A stretch of DNA of 64,000 nucleotides from Clostridiales bacterium (GTDB taxonomy: Bacteria; Bacillota; Clostridia; Christensenellales; Aristaeellaceae): assembly GCA_022787165.1 (NCBI GenBank), contig JALFVL010000030.1, positions 1-64,000 of the forward strand, read 5' to 3'. Made by a program: the position numbers and the translations under genes. Positions 13,859 to 21,734 of this stretch are shown piece by piece. The notes under the pieces are model-generated. The model made no database searches. It saw nothing but the letters and a program-made list of their open reading frames with translations, and was not told where the DNA came from. Every line of letters begins with the position of its first letter. The stretch's first letter is position 1.

Positions 13859-14569
13859 ATGGATGAAAGATTTTCAAGGACTGCCCTCATCTTCGGCGAT
13901 GAGGGCATGTCCCGTTTGGCGCAAAGCCGCGTCGCCGTGTTTGGCGTGGGCGGGGTAGGCGGCCATTGCGCGCTGGCGCTGGCGCGCTCGGGCATTGGGG
14001 CCATCGACGTGTTCGACGACGACGTCGTCAGCCTGAGCAACATCAACCGGCAGGCGGTGGCGATGACCTCGACGTTGGGACGGCCCAAGGTCGAGGTCAT
14101 CCGGGAGCAGATGCTCGATATCCATCCCGGGATGAGCGTGACCTGCCATCGGATGTTCTATACGCCAGAAAGTGCTGACGGCGTCGATCTCTCCGCCTTT
14201 GACTATGTCGTCGACGCGATCGACACGGTCAGGGCCAAAACGGAGCTGATCGTCCGCGCGCGTGCGGCGGGCGTGCCCATCATCAGCGCGATGGGCGCGG
14301 GCAACAAGCTCGATCCGACGCGCTTTGAGGTCGCGGACATCTACGACACCAGCGTCTGCCCGCTTTGCCGCGTAATGCGCGCGCAGCTGAGAAAGCGGGG
14401 CATCGAGCACCACCGGGTCGTATATTCAAGGGAAGAGGCGCGCAGCTGCGTCGCCGATTTCTCAAACGGGCGACACGCGCCCGGAAGCGTGAGCTTCGTT
14501 CCGCCGGTCATGGGGATGATCCTGGCGGGCGAGGTGGTCAAGGCGTTGGCCAATGGAGGGGAAAGATGA
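13859..14569 (+). CDS. tcdA: tRNA threonylcarbamoyladenosine dehydratase (TcdA/CsdL)
   Basis: E1-like ATPase that cyclises threonylcarbamoyladenosine at position 37 of ANN-decoding tRNAs. The 236-residue ThiF/MoeB fold shows the nucleotide-binding GVGGVGGHCALALARSG at about residues 23-39, the SNINRQ arginine finger, and VVDAIDTVRAKTELI. The TSVCPLCRVMRAQLRKRGI segment matches the TcdA subgroup. The ribosome-binding site is weak. The stop overlaps the next start as ATGA, indicating translational coupling. Confidence 0.9.
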   Translation: MDERFSRTALIFGDEGMSRLAQSRVAVFGVGGVGGHCALALARSGIGAIDVFDDDVVSLSNINRQAVAMTSTLGRPKVEVIREQMLDIHPGMSVTCHRMFYTPESADGVDLSAFDYVVDAIDTVRAKTELIVRARAAGVPIISAMGAGNKLDPTRFEVADIYDTSVCPLCRVMRAQLRKRGIEHHRVVYSREEARSCVADFSNGRHAPGSVSFVPPVMGMILAGEVVKALANGGER

Positions 14570-15387
14570 CACAGGCGCAGACTCAGCGAGCGAGCCGGGA
14601 GGAGATTTCGCTCACCTTTAAGCGGTTTATCCTCGAGGAGAGCAGCGAATTCGCGTCCGAGCCGATGGCGGATCTCTACCGCGTTAACCTGCTTGGGCAG
14701 ATGCTCGACAGGCACGATGTGCTGCTCGGGCAGGGGCTGAGCGAGGAGGGCGCGATTGCCCGCGTGCTCGGGGAATTCCGCGATATTCCCGCGAGAATGC
14801 GAGAGGAGGGCTTCGAGGAAGCCGGAAAGACGGCCTCATCCCGTTGGCCGCAGATGACGGAGGACGAGGTGGCGCAGTATGTGCGTGAGAGCAGCACGGC
14901 GCTGCATCGCCACTCGCTGGGCACGGCACTGTGCTCGGCGTGCTGCTTCCCGATGATGATCGGCGCGGCGTTTACCGAGCTGTGGAACACGGACGTGGGC
15001 GCGTTCCTCGGGATGGCGGGCATGTTCGGCATGATTGGCCTGGGCGTGTACCTGCTCACGGCCACCCGCAAGCCCAAGGGGAAGGACAAGGTGAAGAAGG
15101 GACATTTTTCGCTCAGCGCGCGTGTGCGCAAGAAGCTCCGTGAGCTGCGTGACGCGATTGACGAGAAGGCCTCCCGCCGCCGCGGCAAGGGCATTGCCAT
15201 GCTGGTGACCTGTGTGCTGCCGATCTTTGTCGGCGCAATGCTGGATGAAATGTGGGCAGCCGACTTCTGGGCGATACTTGGCCTGGCGGGCATGTTCGGC
15301 ATGATCGGCGCGGGCGTGTATGAGCTCGTCATGGCTGCGGGCGAGAAGAAGAGCATCCGCGAGCTGCTGCGCGAGCCGGAGGAATGA
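14566..15387 (+). CDS. Membrane protein with duplicated two-helix hairpin
   Basis: The ATG at 14566 overlaps the tcdA stop and follows GGAGGGGAAAG; a much longer in-frame ORF reading back through tcdA is not believed. The 273-residue product has an N-terminal soluble domain of about 95 residues resembling the HAAS/DUF1700-type region (FASEPMADLYRVNLLGQML and LGEFRDIPARM). Two homologous membrane hairpins follow, at about residues 113-165 and 205-260. Each ends in a near-identical LAGMFGMIG(A/L)GVY stretch and is followed by a basic segment. The function is unknown; a membrane stress or signalling adaptor is one guess. Confidence 0.65.
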   Translation: MTQAQTQRASREEISLTFKRFILEESSEFASEPMADLYRVNLLGQMLDRHDVLLGQGLSEEGAIARVLGEFRDIPARMREEGFEEAGKTASSRWPQMTEDEVAQYVRESSTALHRHSLGTALCSACCFPMMIGAAFTELWNTDVGAFLGMAGMFGMIGLGVYLLTATRKPKGKDKVKKGHFSLSARVRKKLRELRDAIDEKASRRRGKGIAMLVTCVLPIFVGAMLDEMWAADFWAILGLAGMFGMIGAGVYELVMAAGEKKSIRELLREPEE

Positions 15388-15430
15388 GGCCGGGCGCCAG
15401 GCCCGACAAGGCATGCGCAGCATACAGAAA

Positions 15431-15470
15431 GCTGCGCCGCAGGAAGCGATATCCCTGCGGCGCAGCCCTT
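15431..15470. terminator. Bidirectional terminator between convergent genes
   Basis: A 13-bp perfect stem (GCTGCGCCGCAGG with its complement at 15454-15466) has T-rich flanks on both strands. It separates the plus-strand membrane protein gene from the minus-strand rhomboid-like gene. Confidence 0.9.
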
Positions 15471-15487
15471 TTCATATAAAGAGAGGA

Positions 15488-16153
15488 TCATTTACGCATC
15501 GTTTTGCGGAAGTTGTAGCGGGTCTTCCAGTAATGGCTCTCGCGGCGGATGGTACCCACGATGTCGCCGCCGAGGAAGAGGAAAACATTGGCCAGGCAGA
15601 GCAGGATGGTCACGCGCGTGGATGCATTGCCGACGATGAACTGCCAGGTATAAAGCGCGGCATCGAGCACGGCAAGAACCTTCATCTTGACCGGCAGGAT
15701 CATGAAGAGCAGCACCTCGACATCGGGATACAGCGCCGCGTAGGCGAAGAAGAGCGAGAGGTTGAGGTAGGTGTTGCCCGCGTAGCCCGTGATCAGGCAG
15801 GCGATGACGGCGGCGGCCATGCCGATGAGGTAGTAGAGATTGAACTTCACCTTGCCCCAGCGCGCCTCCAGGCCCGCGCCGATCATATAATAGAAGTAGA
15901 GGGCGAAGATGATGAAAAGCGGCGAGCTGTTCGGTGGCGCAAAGACAAAGGTCACGATGCGCCAGATCTGCCCGTGCAGCAGCGCGCTGCGGGAGAGCGT
16001 GATGGCCGAATACAGCCGATAGCCCACCGTCGGCCAGATGAGCATGAGCAGATAGACGGCAGCCTGCCCAAAGACGATGTACTTCATCAGATCGCTGATG
16101 GCAAAGCGCCGGAGTTTGCGCTCGAGATTGTAGTTGATGTTGTTCCGATTCAC
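15488..16153 (-). CDS. Rhomboid-fold membrane protein without recognisable catalytic residues
   Basis: The start is taken as GTG at 16153 because a perfect AAGGAGGT lies eight bases upstream; the ATG at 16174 would sit on top of that site. The 221-residue product has about six hydrophobic segments and rhomboid-like sequence (GQIWRIVTFVF, IGAGLEARWGKVKFNLYYLIG). The GxSG serine motif is missing: the equivalent region reads ITGYAGNTYLNLSLFF, and no paired histidine is obvious. It is therefore probably a pseudoenzyme (iRhom/derlin-like) rather than a protease. It is transcribed alone. Confidence 0.7.
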   Translation of the reverse strand: MNRNNINYNLERKLRRFAISDLMKYIVFGQAAVYLLMLIWPTVGYRLYSAITLSRSALLHGQIWRIVTFVFAPPNSSPLFIIFALYFYYMIGAGLEARWGKVKFNLYYLIGMAAAVIACLITGYAGNTYLNLSLFFAYAALYPDVEVLLFMILPVKMKVLAVLDAALYTWQFIVGNASTRVTILLCLANVFLFLGGDIVGTIRRESHYWKTRYNFRKTMRK

Positions 16154-16304
16154 AGGGGATGACCTCCTTTTCATCTAGTATACCATAAGCGGGCGAAAAG
16201 GAAAACCAAAAGGAACAGAAAATCGGATTGACCGAAGGAAATACGCGGTGTGTGACGCGCAAGCCGGAGGAGGGGCAGGATCATGGATTTTGTGAGATTT
16301 CCAC

Positions 16305-16332
16305 TTGACAAATCCTGACGCTGTGGTATAAT
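16305..16332 (+). promoter_or_regulatory. Promoter of tRNA-Pro
   Basis: Perfect consensus boxes TTGACA (16305-16310) and TATAAT (16327-16332) with a 16-base spacer, ending 29 bases before the tRNA. A small inverted repeat TGACG-GAA-CGTCA lies in the leader at 16343-16355. Confidence 0.9.
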
Positions 16333-16361
16333 ATATTTTGCTTGACGGAACGTCAGTCTGT

Positions 16362-16438
16362 CGGGGTGTAGCGCAGCTTGGTAGCGTGCTTGAATGGGGT
16401 TCAAGAGGCCGCGAGTTCGAATCTCGCCACTCCGACCA
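16362..16438 (+). tRNA. tRNA-Pro (anticodon GGG)
   Basis: A 77-nt cloverleaf. The acceptor stem CGGGGTG pairs with CACTCCG with one G.U pair; the anticodon stem CTTGA/TCAAG encloses the loop ATGGGGT, giving anticodon GGG with U33 and G37. The T-arm GCGAG-TTCGAAT-CTCGC is canonical, and CCA is encoded. It reads CCC and CCU codons. Confidence 0.95.
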
Positions 16439-16447
16439 GAAAAGAGA

Positions 16448-16488
16448 AGCTCGTTTTTCCAGAAATGACTGGAGAAACGGGCTTTTCT
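16448..16488 (+). terminator. Terminator of tRNA-Pro
   Basis: A 16-bp stem with two G.U pairs (16448-16463 with 16470-16485) and a 6-base loop, followed by TTTTC. Confidence 0.85.
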
Positions 16489-16559
16489 ATGCTTTCAAGC
16501 CGTTTTCGTTGTTTTCTTGTGCGCTTCCCCGAAGACAGGCACGGAAAAGGAGGAGGGCA

Positions 16560-16589
16560 TTGCCAGCCGGGGAAAAAATCTGGTATACT
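16560..16589 (+). promoter_or_regulatory. Promoter for the esterase-AraC pair
   Basis: TTGCCA (16560-16565) and TATACT (16584-16589) with an 18-base spacer. Confidence 0.6.
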
Positions 16590-16654
16590 GAAACCATACA
16601 GCCGTGGGTGCGCACTCTGGCATGAAGCGGCGAAAGAGGCGGAGGGAAAAAGCT

Positions 16655-17377
16655 GTGAACTCGATTTCTAGAGATGGTTTCAACTGCGAACCTGATCGGG
16701 CGGCTGCGCAGGCGGAGCGGCAGATACCCACCTGGTTTCTCTGCGGCGATTCGACGATGTGCGATTATGAACCGGAGCTTGCGCCCAGAACGGGCTGGGG
16801 TCAGGCGCTGAGCATGATGGTCAGCCATGTCCGTGTGCGCAACTGCGCGGTATCCGGGCGCTCGAGCAAGTCCTTCATCGACGAGGGACGTCTGGAGGCG
16901 ATCCGGCCCTGCCTGCGGCCGGGAGACCTGCTGCTGATCCAGTTCGGCCACAACGACGAAAAGCCGGACGCGGAGCGCGCGACAACGCCGCAGGACACTT
17001 ACCCGGCGTACCTGAGCCAGTATATCGATGCGGCGCTGGAGGCCGGCGCGGAGCCTGTGCTGCTCACGCCCATCGCCAGACGCCGGTTTGATGAAAGCGG
17101 CAGGCTCGTTTCGACCCATGGGGCCTATCCGGAGGCGATGCGCGCGCTGGCGGCGCGCAGGGGCGTGCGTCTGCTGGATATGGAGCGCGCGACGGAAGCG
17201 CTGCTGCGCGAGCTGGGAGATGAGGGCTCCAAGGCGCTGTTCAACTGGCAGGCGCCCGGCCATCCCAACTATCCGCAGGGCATTCAGGATGACACGCACC
17301 TGTGCCTGACGGGAGCGATGCGGCTGGCACAGCTTGCCCTCGAGCTGATGGAGGAGAGCGAGGCGGAGCGCGGATGA
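16655..17377 (+). CDS. SGNH/GDSL carbohydrate esterase (rhamnogalacturonan acetylesterase-like)
   Basis: The start is taken as GTG 16655, eight bases after GGAGGG; in-frame starts at 16604 and 16622 would add a lysine/arginine-rich leader without a good site. The 240-residue enzyme has the four SGNH blocks: Ser33 in CGDSTM, Gly in NCAVSGRSSKSFIDEG, Asn100 in FGHNDEKPD, and Asp212-Asp213-Thr-His215 near the end. Spacing and the FGHND/DDTHL forms match YesT/RhgT-type esterases, which remove acetyl groups from plant polysaccharides. No signal peptide is seen, so it would act on imported oligosaccharides. Its stop overlaps the start of the AraC regulator. Confidence 0.8.
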   Translation: MNSISRDGFNCEPDRAAAQAERQIPTWFLCGDSTMCDYEPELAPRTGWGQALSMMVSHVRVRNCAVSGRSSKSFIDEGRLEAIRPCLRPGDLLLIQFGHNDEKPDAERATTPQDTYPAYLSQYIDAALEAGAEPVLLTPIARRRFDESGRLVSTHGAYPEAMRALAARRGVRLLDMERATEALLRELGDEGSKALFNWQAPGHPNYPQGIQDDTHLCLTGAMRLAQLALELMEESEAERG

Positions 17378-19572
17378 ACAGGAAGAAGGCGGCGGAAGGG
17401 CAGGAAACCTCCTACTTCCACAGCAGAATCTTCATCCGGCTGTTCTTGTCCTATGCGCTGATCATTGCCGTCTTTCTCGCGCTGTATGTCGGCATGTATC
17501 TGACCGCCTGCTCGACGTATTACCGCAGCGCGGCAGAGAGGGAGACGCAGCAGAAGGCCGCTTCCTGGGCGACGGTGATGGACAGGCAGCTGCTGGCGGC
17601 GCAGAGCGTCTGTGCGGCGGTCAACACGTCGGAAAACACGCGCAGCATCCTGAGCACGGTCTACGTTGAGGGGCATACCATCGACGCCATGCAGATGTAC
17701 AGGATGCTCAACGAGCTCAAGCGCATCAAGGGCGCGAGCGCGAACATGAACGTCTATAACCTGATGCTGGCGTTTACGGGAGACGACAGGGTCTATACGG
17801 GTGGCTCTGTGCTCGCGGTGGAGGGCGAGAGCCAGCCGCTGACAGAGAGCCCCTATATCGGGCTGACCACGGTCAGCCGTCTGCTGGGCGTGCGAAACAC
17901 GTCGGCGATGGTCATGAACAAGGAATTCCTGATCTACGCGGACGACTACACGGCCTTCAACAGCAACGGCGCGGCGAAGGGAACGGTGCTCGTGCTCTTT
18001 GAGCAGAGCGGGCTCAAAACGATGACCCTGTCCGCGCTGCCGGGAATGGCCGGCGCGCGGGTGACGTGCGGGGAAGACGTGCTGCTCGAGCTGGGCGGGG
18101 AGACGGAGCATGCGTTTGCTGTGGAGAGCATGGTGGCCGACGAACTTGTCTACACCGTGTATGCGGACGCAAAGCTGTTCGCCATGCCCCTGACGGTGTC
18201 CATGCTGCTGCCGGTGGGAATGCTGGGCCTGTTGGGGCTTTTGTTCCTGGGCGCGACCTATCTGTTTTCCAAGCGGTATTACCGGCCGATTGACAACATC
18301 GGGCGGATGGTCGAGAGCAGCCGGGAGCACGACACGACCGGGCAGGACGAGATTGACGGCATTCTGGAGGGCGTGCGCAGCCTGATCGGCGAGCGCAACG
18401 GCTACCGGGAGCGCATGATCACCATCACGCCCTATGCCAAGCAGGGCATGATTCAATCGCTGCTCAGCGGCGACATCGAGCATCAGCAGCTGGAGGTCAT
18501 CACCGACGAGCGGTTTGTCGGCCTGCGCAAGGCGTTTTTCATGCTCGCCGTGGTCAACGTGGCGGCAGGGGAGATGAGCGTGCAGCAGTACAGGGATGCG
18601 CAGGAGCTGATCGCGCATGCCTGCCGCGAGCTATCCTCGGAGGAGCATACCGTCGTTTGCTGCGCAAAAAACGCGCAGAACCTGTTCGTGATCATCAACA
18701 GCGACGACGGCGAGGGCATGGAGGCACTCTTTTATCGGATGTATCAGACCTGCGTGGAGGCGCTGGATGACCCGCGCTATGCGGTGACCCTTGGCGTGAG
18801 CCGGCTGGAGAGCGACATTCAGGCCCTGCGTGATGCCTGCGCGGACGCGGAGCAGGCGCTGGAACAGATGATGACCGGCGGACGCAGCAGCGTCTATTTC
18901 CATGAAGACGCGCAGGACAAGGCGCAGCGGCGCTATTTCTTCCCCAGAGACGCGCACAAGCGCATCGTCCGCGGGCTTAAAGAGGGCAATCTGCCCGATC
19001 TGGAGGCGATGCTCGAGGAGATTTACCGCTGCAACGCCCGGGAGGTAGAGCTGCCGCTCTCCGAGCTGCGGCTGATGGTCGAGGAGCTGCATGTGACCAT
19101 CCGCAACGCGCTGCGCGATGTCTTCGACCTGAGCACGACGCACATCCAGATTGAGCGCATCCGTGAGGCGGCGACGCTGGAGGAAATCTTCGCATATTAC
19201 CGCACGGTGCTGGCCACGGCGATCAGCAGGCGGGAGGCGCTTCCGGATGCGGGCGAGGAGCGCGCGCTGGAGAAGGCGCTCTGTGCGTACATTGAGACGA
19301 GCTTCTGCGACCCGGAGCTTTCGCTCAATGCGGTGGCGGAGCGCTTCGGCGTTTCCACCAAGATGGTGGGCCTGATCTGCAAGGAGGTCTACGGGAAGAC
19401 CTTTCTGCAATGTGTTCGCGATTTGCAGATTCAGCACGCGGTTTCGTTGCTGCAAACGACGGAGGATACGCTGGAGGAAATTGCGCTTCAATGCGGCTTT
19501 ACCAATTTGCTGACGTTCAGGCGCAACTTCAAGGCGGTGATGGGCATGAACCCCAGCGACTACAGAAAATAA
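17374..19572 (+). CDS. AraC-family regulator with membrane-bound extracytoplasmic sensor
   Basis: 732 residues. TM1 lies at about residues 19-45, an extracytoplasmic sensor of about 225 residues follows, and TM2 is at about 270-297. A cytoplasmic linker and a C-terminal AraC-type double helix-turn-helix (about 630-732) complete it; the latter includes LSLNAVAERFGVSTKMVGLICKE, and GFTNLLTFRRNFKAVMGMNPSDYRK at the end is typical. The ATG at 17374 overlaps the esterase stop. This architecture usually senses an extracellular sugar and controls an adjacent LplB/YtcP/LplA transporter, which follows directly. Confidence 0.88.
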   Translation: MNRKKAAEGQETSYFHSRIFIRLFLSYALIIAVFLALYVGMYLTACSTYYRSAAERETQQKAASWATVMDRQLLAAQSVCAAVNTSENTRSILSTVYVEGHTIDAMQMYRMLNELKRIKGASANMNVYNLMLAFTGDDRVYTGGSVLAVEGESQPLTESPYIGLTTVSRLLGVRNTSAMVMNKEFLIYADDYTAFNSNGAAKGTVLVLFEQSGLKTMTLSALPGMAGARVTCGEDVLLELGGETEHAFAVESMVADELVYTVYADAKLFAMPLTVSMLLPVGMLGLLGLLFLGATYLFSKRYYRPIDNIGRMVESSREHDTTGQDEIDGILEGVRSLIGERNGYRERMITITPYAKQGMIQSLLSGDIEHQQLEVITDERFVGLRKAFFMLAVVNVAAGEMSVQQYRDAQELIAHACRELSSEEHTVVCCAKNAQNLFVIINSDDGEGMEALFYRMYQTCVEALDDPRYAVTLGVSRLESDIQALRDACADAEQALEQMMTGGRSSVYFHEDAQDKAQRRYFFPRDAHKRIVRGLKEGNLPDLEAMLEEIYRCNAREVELPLSELRLMVEELHVTIRNALRDVFDLSTTHIQIERIREAATLEEIFAYYRTVLATAISRREALPDAGEERALEKALCAYIETSFCDPELSLNAVAERFGVSTKMVGLICKEVYGKTFLQCVRDLQIQHAVSLLQTTEDTLEEIALQCGFTNLLTFRRNFKAVMGMNPSDYRK

Positions 19573-19625
19573 ACCAGAACAGGGGAAAACGGATTTCGGG
19601 CAGAAAATGATGCTGAAAAGCGCGC

Positions 19626-19704
19626 TTTGATGCATCAAAAAAGGAGACGGAAACAGGCGGGCGCAAATTGATGCTTGCCATTTCCAACTCCTTTTTTGTA
19701 TAAT
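19626..19704 (+). promoter_or_regulatory. Promoter and candidate operator of the first sugar ABC operon
   Basis: TTGCCA (19675-19680) and TATAAT (19699-19704) are 18 bases apart. A perfect 14-bp palindrome, TTTGATGCATCAAA, lies at 19626-19639, and its half-site TTGATGC recurs at 19668-19674 against the -35 box, which suggests an operator for the AraC regulator just upstream. Downstream, TTAAGCC (19744-19750) and GGCTTAA (19756-19762) form a leader hairpin containing a GAGGAGG sequence. Confidence 0.6.
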
Positions 19705-19792
19705 TTCACCATCAAACAATTCTGTTTTTGACCAGAATGATGGTTAAGCCGAGGAGGCTTAAGCTAAGATAGACAAGAAGGGACGTGAAAAT

Positions 19793-20752
19793 TTGAAGGC
19801 TGAAAAGCGAGGGCAGCCCGTGGCGCTGCCGGGAGAGCGCAAGACGCTGCGGCAGCTGGCCATGCGGGACAGATATCTGCTGTTGATGTTCCTGCCGGTG
19901 TTTATCTACTATATCATTTTCTGTTATCTGCCGATGGCGGGCCTGACGATGGCGTTTCAGGATTTCAAGATGGGTAGCGGCTTCCTGGGTGTGTTTACCG
20001 GCGAATGGGTCGGGCTGAAATGGTTCAAGCAGTTCTTCAGCTCGGTGTTCGCCAAGCGCCTGATCCGCAACACCTTCCTGCTCAACTTTTATTCGCTGAT
20101 CTTTGGCTTCCCGATTCCGATTCTCTTCGCCATCTGCATCACGCAGATGCGTCAGAAGCGCCTGGCAAAGGCGGCCCAGGTCATCACCTACCTGCCGTAT
20201 TTCATCTCGACAGTGGTTGTGGTGGGCATGATGACGAACTTCCTTTCCCCGTCCTCGGGCATCGTGAACCAGATCATCAAGGCGCTGGGCGGCAAGCCGG
20301 TCAACTTCATGGGCAACCCGAGCTGGTTCAGACGGCTGTACGTCATCTCCGGCTCCTGGCAGAGCTTTGGCTTCAACTCGATCATTTTCGTCGCGGCGAT
20401 CATGGGCATCGACCCGACGCTGTATGAGTCCATGCGGGTGGACGGCGCCAACCGCTGGCAGCAGATCATCCACCTGATCCTGCCGATGATCTCCGACACG
20501 ATTATCCTGCTGCTGATCATGACGCTGGGCAACCTGCTCAATGTCGGCTTTGAGAAGGTCTATCTGATGTACAGTCCGGCGGTCTACGAGACGGGCGACG
20601 TCATCTCGACCTACGTTTACCGGCAGGGCATCGAGAACAAGAACTTCTCCTATGCCTCCGCTGTCGGTCTGTTCTACTCCCTGGTTGGCTTTGTGTTCGT
20701 CGTGGCGTCCAACACCCTTTCGCGCAGGGTGACGGGCTCCTCGCTGTGGTAA
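19793..20752 (+). CDS. Sugar ABC transporter permease (LplB-type)
   Basis: Integral membrane subunit of a CUT1-type importer, 319 residues with six predicted helices. The frame opens at TTG 19793 after AAGGGA; no upstream ATG exists, and an internal ATG near 19861 would cut the N-terminal arm. The EAA-type loop ESMRVDGANRWQQIIHLILPM (about residues 213-233) contacts the ATPase. The ATPase itself is not encoded here, as is usual when a shared MsmX-like protein serves several importers. It is followed after 13 bases by the second permease. Confidence 0.9.
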   Translation: MKAEKRGQPVALPGERKTLRQLAMRDRYLLLMFLPVFIYYIIFCYLPMAGLTMAFQDFKMGSGFLGVFTGEWVGLKWFKQFFSSVFAKRLIRNTFLLNFYSLIFGFPIPILFAICITQMRQKRLAKAAQVITYLPYFISTVVVVGMMTNFLSPSSGIVNQIIKALGGKPVNFMGNPSWFRRLYVISGSWQSFGFNSIIFVAAIMGIDPTLYESMRVDGANRWQQIIHLILPMISDTIILLLIMTLGNLLNVGFEKVYLMYSPAVYETGDVISTYVYRQGIENKNFSYASAVGLFYSLVGFVFVVASNTLSRRVTGSSLW

Positions 20753-20765
20753 AGGAGGGAAACGC

Positions 20766-21665
20766 ATGAGAAAGCCGGATTCCTTCCGCTCCCAGAGCGC
20801 AAGCGACAAGCTGCTGGATATCGTCGTCTGGATTGTGACGGCCTTTGCTGTCGTCGTGACAGCCTATCCGTTCCTGTATGTCGTGTCGGTCGCCTTCTCC
20901 GACGGCGCGGCGGTGGCCCGCGGCGAGGTCTATCTCTTCCCGGTCGGGTTCTCGCTGGATACCTTCAAGATGGTCATGAACTACGACCAGCTCTGGGTCG
21001 CCTACGGCAACAGCATCCTCTACACGATTGTCGGAACGGTCTGCAACGTGATCTTCACCTGTCTGGCGGCGTATCCGCTCTCGCGCAGGCACTTCTTCCT
21101 TCGCAGAAAGCTCAACTTCTTTGTCGCCTTCACGATGTATTTTTCCGGCGGTCTGATTCCGACCTACATGGTCGTGACGGGCCTGGGGCTGTACAACAAC
21201 CGTCTTGCGATGATCCTGCCCGTGCTGCTGAGCACGTACAACATGATGATCTGCCGCTCGGCGATGGAGGCCGTGCCGGAGGATCTGTTCGAATGCGCGT
21301 CGCTGGAGGGCGCCAACGATTTCTATATGCTCACGCACATCGCGGTGCCTCTGATCAAGCCGACGCTCGCGGTGCTCACGCTCTACTACGCTGTGGCCCG
21401 CTATAACGATTTCTTCAACGCCATGCTCTACCTGGGCAAGAGCGAGCTGCAGCCGCTGCAGATGTTCCTGAGGCGCATCCTGATCCTGTCCTCTGCGGAA
21501 ATTTTGCAGCAGGCGGGTACGGCGGGCGCGGCGGCGGCGGCGCAGAACACGCTCAAGATCCGCTATGTGTGCATTGTGCTGGCGGCGGTGCCGATCTTCT
21601 GCATCACGCCGTTTGTGCAGAAGTATCTGGTCTCCGGCACGATGCTCGGCGCGGTCAAGGGATGA
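20766..21665 (+). CDS. Sugar ABC transporter permease (YtcP-type)
   Basis: Partner permease of 299 residues with six helices. The ATG at 20766 follows AAAGGAGGGAAAC. The coupling loop ECASLEGANDFYMLTHIAVPLIKP sits at about residue 176-199, and the C-terminal FVQKYLVSGTMLGAVKG is the typical end of this subfamily. It is translated in one operon with the LplB-type permease and the binding protein. Confidence 0.92.
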   Translation: MRKPDSFRSQSASDKLLDIVVWIVTAFAVVVTAYPFLYVVSVAFSDGAAVARGEVYLFPVGFSLDTFKMVMNYDQLWVAYGNSILYTIVGTVCNVIFTCLAAYPLSRRHFFLRRKLNFFVAFTMYFSGGLIPTYMVVTGLGLYNNRLAMILPVLLSTYNMMICRSAMEAVPEDLFECASLEGANDFYMLTHIAVPLIKPTLAVLTLYYAVARYNDFFNAMLYLGKSELQPLQMFLRRILILSSAEILQQAGTAGAAAAAQNTLKIRYVCIVLAAVPIFCITPFVQKYLVSGTMLGAVKG

Positions 21666-21734
21666 CCGCAACAAAAAGTTGGCTCTATGCGCCCGGATGG
21701 CGCTAAAAAGCAAGACAGAAAGGAGAACCCCAAG

